Source: Chloroflexia bacterium (GTDB lineage: Bacteria > Chloroflexota > Chloroflexia > Thermomicrobiales > JALYUS01). From it: a DNA stretch of 19,363 nt. The translations under genes were made by a program, and so were the position numbers. The notes below the pieces were generated by a model. That model was not told the origin of the DNA and ran no database searches. It was given only the letters and a program-made list of their open reading frames with translations. Each line of letters begins with the position of its first letter. Position 1 is the stretch's first letter. Shown piece after piece: positions 14,877 to 19,363 of the stretch. The stretch covers positions 1-19,363 of the forward strand of contig JAICJW010000022.1 in NCBI GenBank assembly GCA_025928215.1, written 5' to 3'.

Positions 14877-16319
14877 ATGATGCCTTCCTTCGCGACCCCG
14901 CAGCGACGACCCCCCAAGCCGTCCGATCATACTGCCGCGCCGCCGGTTGCCGAGGCAATCTCTGGTTCACGCGCCTCGCCGTCCGGCTCTGAAGCGACTG
15001 CACGGCCCGCGCCTTCCCCGCGCGTGCTCGCTCCAATCCCTCTCTTCCGTCCCAACGCACACTCCGCCGCTCCCCACCTCAAGCAGGTTCCGGCGGTGCG
15101 TCCACCGACATCCCTCACGACCAACGAGGCCGGAAGCGCCGAAGCGCAGCACGATAGCACGGCACGGGAGACGTCGCCGGAGGCCGCCGGTCATGTAGTG
15201 CAAGCAAAAGTGACTGTGAAACGAGTCGGTTCAGGCAGGGCGATGGGACGGAACGGGGGCGGCGATCCGCCCATGCAGCGGAAGAACACCACGGGCTTAC
15301 CGGACCGCCTGAAAGATGGTATTGAGACGCTCTCCGGTGTCACGCTGGACGACGTGCGCGTCCACTACAATTCCGCGAAACCTGCCGCAGTACAGGCATT
15401 AGCGTATACACAGGGCACGGATATTCATGTCGCATCGGGGCAGGAAAGACACCTATCGCACGAGGCGTGGCATGTCGTGCAGCAACATCAGGGGCGCGTC
15501 AAACCAACGTTGTACGCCAAGGGAGTGGCAATCAACGATGACCGTGCGTTGGAGAGAGAAGCCGACGTGATGGGCGTCCGGGCATCGCAAACAACGGTCG
15601 GCAATTCCGGCCTCAGGACCGATTTCGGAGCGCCTGCCCGTCGTCTCTCGTCTTCCGCACCAATTCAGCGCGCCAGCATGATCCTCGATTTAGGGGATAC
15701 CGACCTTGCGGGATCCCTCGCTGCCGCGTCGGCTCATCTCGGCCTCGCCTCGGTTCCGTTTGAGACCGCCGATCTGAAGGGGGTCAATTCCGGGGAGACC
15801 GTGACGATCCTGGGGCACGGGAACCCCTCAGCGTTCAAATACGACGCGCAGACCTTCGCCGAGATGCTGGCGAAAAAAGGGTTGAAGAGCGGCGTACATA
15901 TCGTCCTCTCAGGCTGTCATACGGGGAAAGGATTCAGCACTGATCTCTCCTTTTGGCTCAAATTTGGCCATATGATTACTCCGGGCACGGTCGACGCGCC
16001 GACGACCTTAGGCACATTGCACGCGTCCGGGGCACTGGCGGCCGCAGATGAGAAGACCGACACCGTGAAGATGGGGTTGTACAAGAAATTAGGCGACCAA
16101 CAGGCGATGGCACAGTTCGATCTCCTCGGCCTCTTCACGGGCGAAATCGCGGAAACGAAGAGTCAGCTTGCCACCGTTTCCGCGACACAGCCCCGATTAC
16201 GAAGACCGGCGATCATCGAGGAGGAGATACGAAATACGCACGACGCCGGGCGCATCATTGACCTCACCCTCGAGCTGGAAGCGGCGCGGAAGGTATGGAA
16301 CACGGGCAAGACCCCATAG
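14877..16319 (+). CDS. eCIS-core (DUF4157) metallopeptidase-like domain fused to a caspase/C80-like cysteine protease-like domain
   Basis: 480 residues. ATG 14877 has AGAGGGAG 3-4 nt upstream; a second ATG follows directly. Residues 1-130 are Pro/Ser/Ala-rich and look disordered, and there is no signal peptide. Residues 140-235 are a DUF4157 (eCIS core) domain: 'LKDGIETLSGVTLDDVRVHYNS', 'ALAYTQGTDIHVASGQE', the zinc-type H195-E-x-x-H199 in 'LSHEAWHVVQQHQGRV' and 'ALEREADVMG', offering a third ligand. This domain marks proteins carried by extracellular contractile injection systems and toxin-like proteins. After 'PIQR', residues 267-440 hold 'GETVTILGHGNPSAF' (H314) and 'GVHIVLSGCHTGKGF' (C347), the His-Gly and Cys pattern of C80/caspase-like peptidases. 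It may be a self-processing effector. No injection-system structural genes are nearby. DUF4157 is secure; the C-terminal protease call is an inference from motifs. Confidence 0.8.
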   Translation: MMPSFATPQRRPPKPSDHTAAPPVAEAISGSRASPSGSEATARPAPSPRVLAPIPLFRPNAHSAAPHLKQVPAVRPPTSLTTNEAGSAEAQHDSTARETSPEAAGHVVQAKVTVKRVGSGRAMGRNGGGDPPMQRKNTTGLPDRLKDGIETLSGVTLDDVRVHYNSAKPAAVQALAYTQGTDIHVASGQERHLSHEAWHVVQQHQGRVKPTLYAKGVAINDDRALEREADVMGVRASQTTVGNSGLRTDFGAPARRLSSSAPIQRASMILDLGDTDLAGSLAAASAHLGLASVPFETADLKGVNSGETVTILGHGNPSAFKYDAQTFAEMLAKKGLKSGVHIVLSGCHTGKGFSTDLSFWLKFGHMITPGTVDAPTTLGTLHASGALAAADEKTDTVKMGLYKKLGDQQAMAQFDLLGLFTGEIAETKSQLATVSATQPRLRRPAIIEEEIRNTHDAGRIIDLTLELEAARKVWNTGKTP

Positions 16320-16371
16320 TCCCGCCGCTCCGAACGCCGCTACCGAATGACGATGGCATGATCGCGAACTG

Positions 16372-17412
16372 TTACGCCGCTTCCGGACGGCAGGCGCGGA
16401 TGGTGTTCAGCACCGAGGCGAGGCCGGGCCGTGCGGGAACGATCCGAACGAGCGCGACATCGAGGCCGACCGCGAGGCGACGGAACGCTGCCGCCGCGCC
16501 CGCCGCCGGGCCGTAATAGCCGACCATTCGCAAGAGGTCACGCGGGAAGGCCTCGATCACTTCGTCGTTCGGCGCGCCGCGATCCCGCCGCGCTTCGAGA
16601 TCGGTCAGGGCATCGTCGAAACCCATGCGCGCAAAGTGAGCGCGGTATCCCTGCTCCTTCGACGCGCCGGGCCGGGCGAGCGCGTACCCCATGATCGCGC
16701 GGGTGAAGGCGCGCCGCGCCGCGTCCTCATCCTCATCCACGCAGACACGGATATACTCGACGATCTGGATGTCGGCGGGATCGCGCCCCGCCCGCTTCGC
16801 GCCTTCGGCGACGCGCTCCCGACTCCAGGCGATCTGCTCCGGCGTACACCAGTTCAACGCCGCGCCATCCGCCGCCTCACCCGCCAGCCGCAGCATCTGC
16901 GGCCCCAGCGCGCCGAGCAGCACGGGCACCGTGGGCCGCTCCCACGGCCAATCGAGTTGCACGCCCTTGAGCGTCACGGTTTGCCCCGTGTAATCCACCC
17001 GCTCGCCCGCGAGCAATCGGCGGAGCGTGACGAGATAATCCCGCATGAGAGCAATGGGCGGGTGCGCGGGCAGGCCGAAACTCTCCCGGTACGGCGCGCT
17101 CGTGATACTGCCCGTGCCAATACCGAGGCTGAAGCGGCCCTCCGCCAGTTGCCCCGCCGTCGCCGCGACGCTGGCGAGCGACGGCACCGCCCAGAGCGGC
17201 ACCGGCACGACCGAAATGCCCGTCTTGAAACGGGGGTTTCCCGCCGCGTCAGCGGCCTGGGTCCACTGCACGCAGGTATGGAAGGCATCCGGCGCGAACC
17301 CGGCCGGCGTCCACGCGCTCGCGTAGCCCAGCCGCACCGTCTCCGCGATCGCCTCGCGCTGCTCCGCGTAGGTGATCCGTGGGGTCAAATCCAACCCGAT
17401 ACCAATTTCCAT
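16372..17412 (-). CDS. Luciferase-like (LLM class) F420-dependent oxidoreductase
   Basis: 346 residues, full length. The N terminus 'MEIGIGLDLTPRITYAEQREAIAETVRLGYASAWTP' is the first strand and helix of the TIM barrel. 'GQLAEGRFSLGIGTGS' (about 87-102) is the hallmark cofactor-region motif. 'LRRLLAGERVDYTGQTVTL' and 'VPVLLGALGPQMLRLAGEAADG' follow in the normal order. The protein probably reduces or oxidises a small molecule with F420 or flavin; the substrate is unknown. ATG 17412 is preceded by GGAGG at 7 nt. The divergent gene encodes a cyclase-family hydrolase and the next an MBL hydrolase, so a small-molecule degradation cluster is plausible. It is not a close copy of the partial oxidoreductase at the start of the window. 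Confidence 0.93.
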   Translation of the reverse strand: MEIGIGLDLTPRITYAEQREAIAETVRLGYASAWTPAGFAPDAFHTCVQWTQAADAAGNPRFKTGISVVPVPLWAVPSLASVAATAGQLAEGRFSLGIGTGSITSAPYRESFGLPAHPPIALMRDYLVTLRRLLAGERVDYTGQTVTLKGVQLDWPWERPTVPVLLGALGPQMLRLAGEAADGAALNWCTPEQIAWSRERVAEGAKRAGRDPADIQIVEYIRVCVDEDEDAARRAFTRAIMGYALARPGASKEQGYRAHFARMGFDDALTDLEARRDRGAPNDEVIEAFPRDLLRMVGYYGPAAGAAAAFRRLAVGLDVALVRIVPARPGLASVLNTIRACRPEAA

Positions 17413-17449
17413 CGCCCTGCCTCCTGTTCGCCGTCCGTTCGCTCATTCC

Positions 17450-17502
17450 AGTGTACTGCTTCATTCTCCCATCTGGACAAATCAGACCGACACGGGGATG
17501 AT
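17450..17502. promoter_or_regulatory. Candidate divergent promoters between the oxidoreductase and cyclase genes
   Basis: On + , TGGACA (17474-17479) is followed after 17 bp by GATGAT (17497-17502). On -, TTGTCC (17480-17475) is followed after 19 bp by TACACT (17455-17450). The two -35 boxes overlap, so transcription of the two genes may be linked. Both matches are moderate. Confidence 0.35.
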
Positions 17503-17565
17503 GCATGCACACGTCAATCAGCGCGCCAACGGGAAGTTCACCGATAGATTGGGAAGGAGCGCCAA

Positions 17566-18345
17566 ATGTCCGCTGTCCTCGCGCAGTTCGTGGACGATCT
17601 CGCCGCCGGTCGGATCACCGTCGTGGACCTCACGCAGCCCCTCAACCCGGAGACGCCGGTGATCGCATTGCCGCCGATCTTCGGCGCATCGCCGGGCCTG
17701 ACCGTGGACGTCATCTCCCGGTACGACGATCGCGGCCCCGGCTGGTATTGGAACACGCTGCACATGGGCGAGCATACCGGCACGCATTTCGACGCCCCCA
17801 TCCACTGGATCACCGGCAAGGATTTGCCGGAGAACGCCACCGACACGATCCCCGCGCGCCGGTTCATTGGCCCGGCCTGCGTGATTGATGTCGCGGCAGA
17901 GTCGGCGGCGGACGCCGATTTCCTGCTCATGCCGGAGCATATCGCCGCCTGGGAGCAGAAGCACGGTCGCATCCCGCCGGGCGCGTGGGTGCTCCTGCGG
18001 ACGGATTGGAGCAAGCGGACGAGCATCGCGGACTTCTTCAATGAGGACGCGAGCGGCCCGCACACCCCCGGCTTTCACCAGAGCGCGTCCGCCCTTCTCG
18101 CCCACGAGCGGGAGATTCTCGGCGTCGGCGTTGAGACGGTCGGGACGGATGCGGGGCAGGCGGGAGGCTTCGATCCACCCTTCCCGAACCACACGACGAT
18201 GCACGGCGCGGGGAAGTTCGGCCTCGCCAGCCTCTGCAATCTCGACCAATTGCCGCCGACCGGTGCAATCGTCATCGCCGCGCCCTTGAAGATCGTCGGC
18301 GGCAGCGGTAGCCCCGTCCGCGTCCTGGCGATCACACCCGCGTAA
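17566..18345 (+). CDS. Cyclase-family metal hydrolase (kynurenine formamidase-like)
   Basis: 259 residues. The family's metal-binding motif HxGTHxDxP is exact: H70-T-G-T-H74-F-D76-A-P78 in 'HMGEHTGTHFDAPIHW'. The N terminus 'ITVVDLTQPLNPETPVI' is the usual opening strand, and 'LLRTDWSKR' and 'GVGVETVGTDAG' are later conserved parts. Members hydrolyse amide or ester bonds (N-formylkynurenine, isatin and similar) with Zn or Mn in the cytoplasm. Nothing here selects a substrate, and no kynurenine pathway genes are adjacent. Start ATG 17566 has GGAAGGAG 6 nt upstream. It converges with the MBL gene, only 6 bp separating the two stops, with no visible terminator. Confidence 0.93.
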   Translation: MSAVLAQFVDDLAAGRITVVDLTQPLNPETPVIALPPIFGASPGLTVDVISRYDDRGPGWYWNTLHMGEHTGTHFDAPIHWITGKDLPENATDTIPARRFIGPACVIDVAAESAADADFLLMPEHIAAWEQKHGRIPPGAWVLLRTDWSKRTSIADFFNEDASGPHTPGFHQSASALLAHEREILGVGVETVGTDAGQAGGFDPPFPNHTTMHGAGKFGLASLCNLDQLPPTGAIVIAAPLKIVGGSGSPVRVLAITPA

Positions 18346-18351
18346 TGCCGA

Positions 18352-19221
18352 TCAGATAGCTCCTTCCCAACGGAAGCCGCTGCCATCCCGGACGATGTGG
18401 CCCCACGGCGGAAACATCGCATGCGAGAAGACGAGCGTCGCGTTCTGCGGCACAGCGGCTGCGAGCAGACGATCGCGCGAGGCGCGCATCGCGGACTGAT
18501 CGCGGCCCATGAGCACCCAATCGAGATGCGCCACCTCGCAGGCGTGATGCAAAAGATCACCGAGCGCGTAGAAGTGCTCGCCGCGCGACGCGACGTGCAC
18601 GATAGAATGCCCCGGCGATTCGCCCGGCGCGTGAAGCATCGTCACACCGGGCACGACCTCCCGGTCGCCGTCTACGAGGTCGAGAAGGCCGCGCCGTGCG
18701 ATCGCCTCGAACCGGCTGACGAACTCGGCATCGGGCGAGTTGCCGTAGCGGCTCGCCGTCCGGTCCGCCCGGCCGATCAGATGGCGGGCGTTCGGGAAAC
18801 GCGGCACATACTCGCCGCCCCGCTCGGTGGTCAGGCCAACGTAGTGATCGAAGTGCGCGTGCGTCGTGATAACGTGCGTGATTTCCTCCGGCCGGACGCC
18901 AATGCTCGCCAACCCGGCCTCGACGCCCGGCGTGCGGCGCGTCTCCGCCCACATCGTCGCGAATTTCCGGCCCCACGCCGAATCGGGATCATCGAACCCG
19001 GCATCGACAAGGAGTGATGCATCGCCGATGGCGATATGGATCGAATGGAAGCCGATCCGCATCCGGCCGTGCGCGTCCAGTTCGGGAATCGCCGCGCGCA
19101 ATGCCTCCGGCGGCACGGCGAAGTTCTGCGGCCAGAGCGACGAACCGTCCGCGATGACCGTCACCGTCGCGTCACCGAAACGGCGCGATTCCACGTATGC
19201 CGGTACGTTCTCCGCTGCCAT
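18352..19221 (-). CDS. MBL-fold (metallo-beta-lactamase superfamily) hydrolase
   Basis: 289 residues. All metal ligands of a two-zinc MBL site are visible: H121, H123, D125 and H126 in 'THAHFDHYVG', H205 in 'ESPGHSIVHV', D222 in 'ALGDLLHH' and H267 in 'FSHAMFPPWG'. The N-terminal beta strands ('ATVTVIADGSS', 'HIAIGDASLLVDAGF') are typical of the lactonase/AHL-lactonase-like branch, so lactone or ester hydrolysis is likely, but beta-lactam cleavage cannot be claimed. There is no signal peptide. ATG 19221 has GGAGG about 8 nt upstream. Together with the F420-type oxidoreductase and the cyclase it may form a degradation set, although it is transcribed from its own promoter on the opposite strand. 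Confidence 0.94.
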   Translation of the reverse strand: MAAENVPAYVESRRFGDATVTVIADGSSLWPQNFAVPPEALRAAIPELDAHGRMRIGFHSIHIAIGDASLLVDAGFDDPDSAWGRKFATMWAETRRTPGVEAGLASIGVRPEEITHVITTHAHFDHYVGLTTERGGEYVPRFPNARHLIGRADRTASRYGNSPDAEFVSRFEAIARRGLLDLVDGDREVVPGVTMLHAPGESPGHSIVHVASRGEHFYALGDLLHHACEVAHLDWVLMGRDQSAMRASRDRLLAAAVPQNATLVFSHAMFPPWGHIVRDGSGFRWEGAI

Positions 19222-19348
19222 CGTCCCCGCCTCCGCTCGTACGAATCTCTTTCGATGTCGGATCGCTTTCCGTGATGAACCGGCGAGTAGTGTATCCTAC
19301 GCGAGCGTATTGCGATCGGGTCATACGCGGGAAGCGACGGAGGATGGA

Positions 19349-19363
19349 ATGCACCGACGGTAC
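19349..19363 (+). CDS. First codons of a gene cut by the window edge
   Basis: CGGAGG at 19338-19343 stands 5 nt before ATG 19349, giving MHRRY before the window ends; ATG 19344 in another frame is too close to the ribosome site. The spacer 19222-19337 would hold divergent promoters for this gene and the MBL gene; AGTGTATCCT near 19290 is a weak -10 candidate. No product can be named. Confidence 0.4.

Noticed and set aside
1..19363. CRISPR array, prophage or complete injection-system locus
   Set aside because: No spaced direct repeats, phage structural genes or sheath/tube genes were seen on either strand.

Overview
High-GC bacterial DNA, probably Chloroflexota (Thermomicrobia-like). This is an inference from two luciferase-like F420-type oxidoreductases, Thr/Pro/Ala-rich linkers in exported proteins, a DUF5666-type secreted protein and short palindromic repeats between genes. 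No rRNA, tRNA or CRISPR array was recognised, so the phylum is not proven. Most of the window is compact housekeeping or accessory metabolism.

Layout. 2-679: 3' part of a luciferase-like oxidoreductase (+), followed by a perfect 38-bp palindrome. 1016-1492: a small unknown protein (-) built from two tandem copies of one module. 1537-3494: a complete IS256-family element whose ends can be set to the base (26-bp imperfect terminal inverted repeats, 8-bp target duplication CAGACTTC). It carries a GNAT acetyltransferase behind the transposase, so it is a transposon with a passenger gene. 3605-6033: folC and an upstream alpha/beta hydrolase (-), with a 112-bp MITE-like inverted repeat between them. 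6324-7118 (+) and 7179-8570 (-): two exported or membrane-anchored proteins converging on a shared GC-hairpin terminator. 8676-9056: a four-helix membrane protein (-).

9276-13031: a tightly overlapping + strand operon of a P1-family (DmpA-like) self-cleaving peptidase, a D-Ala-D-Ala carboxypeptidase with an added membrane anchor and cytoplasmic C-terminal domain, and an AlkA-like DNA glycosylase. 13195-14289: an ArsR-type regulator whose consensus-like promoter sits inside an inverted-repeat operator, suggesting autoregulation. 14290-14876: no gene, but a strong promoter and about 430 nt of hairpin-rich leader. 14877-16319: the most unusual gene, an eCIS-core (DUF4157) HExxH domain fused to a caspase/C80-like cysteine protease-like domain. 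16372-19221: a second F420-type oxidoreductase (-), divergent from a cyclase-family metal hydrolase (+), which converges on an MBL-fold hydrolase (-). The window ends at the first codons of another + strand gene.

The main points of interest are the passenger-carrying IS256 element, the two-protease effector-like fusion with its long structured leader, and the ArsR operator. All calls come from reading the sequence; no database search or folding program was run.
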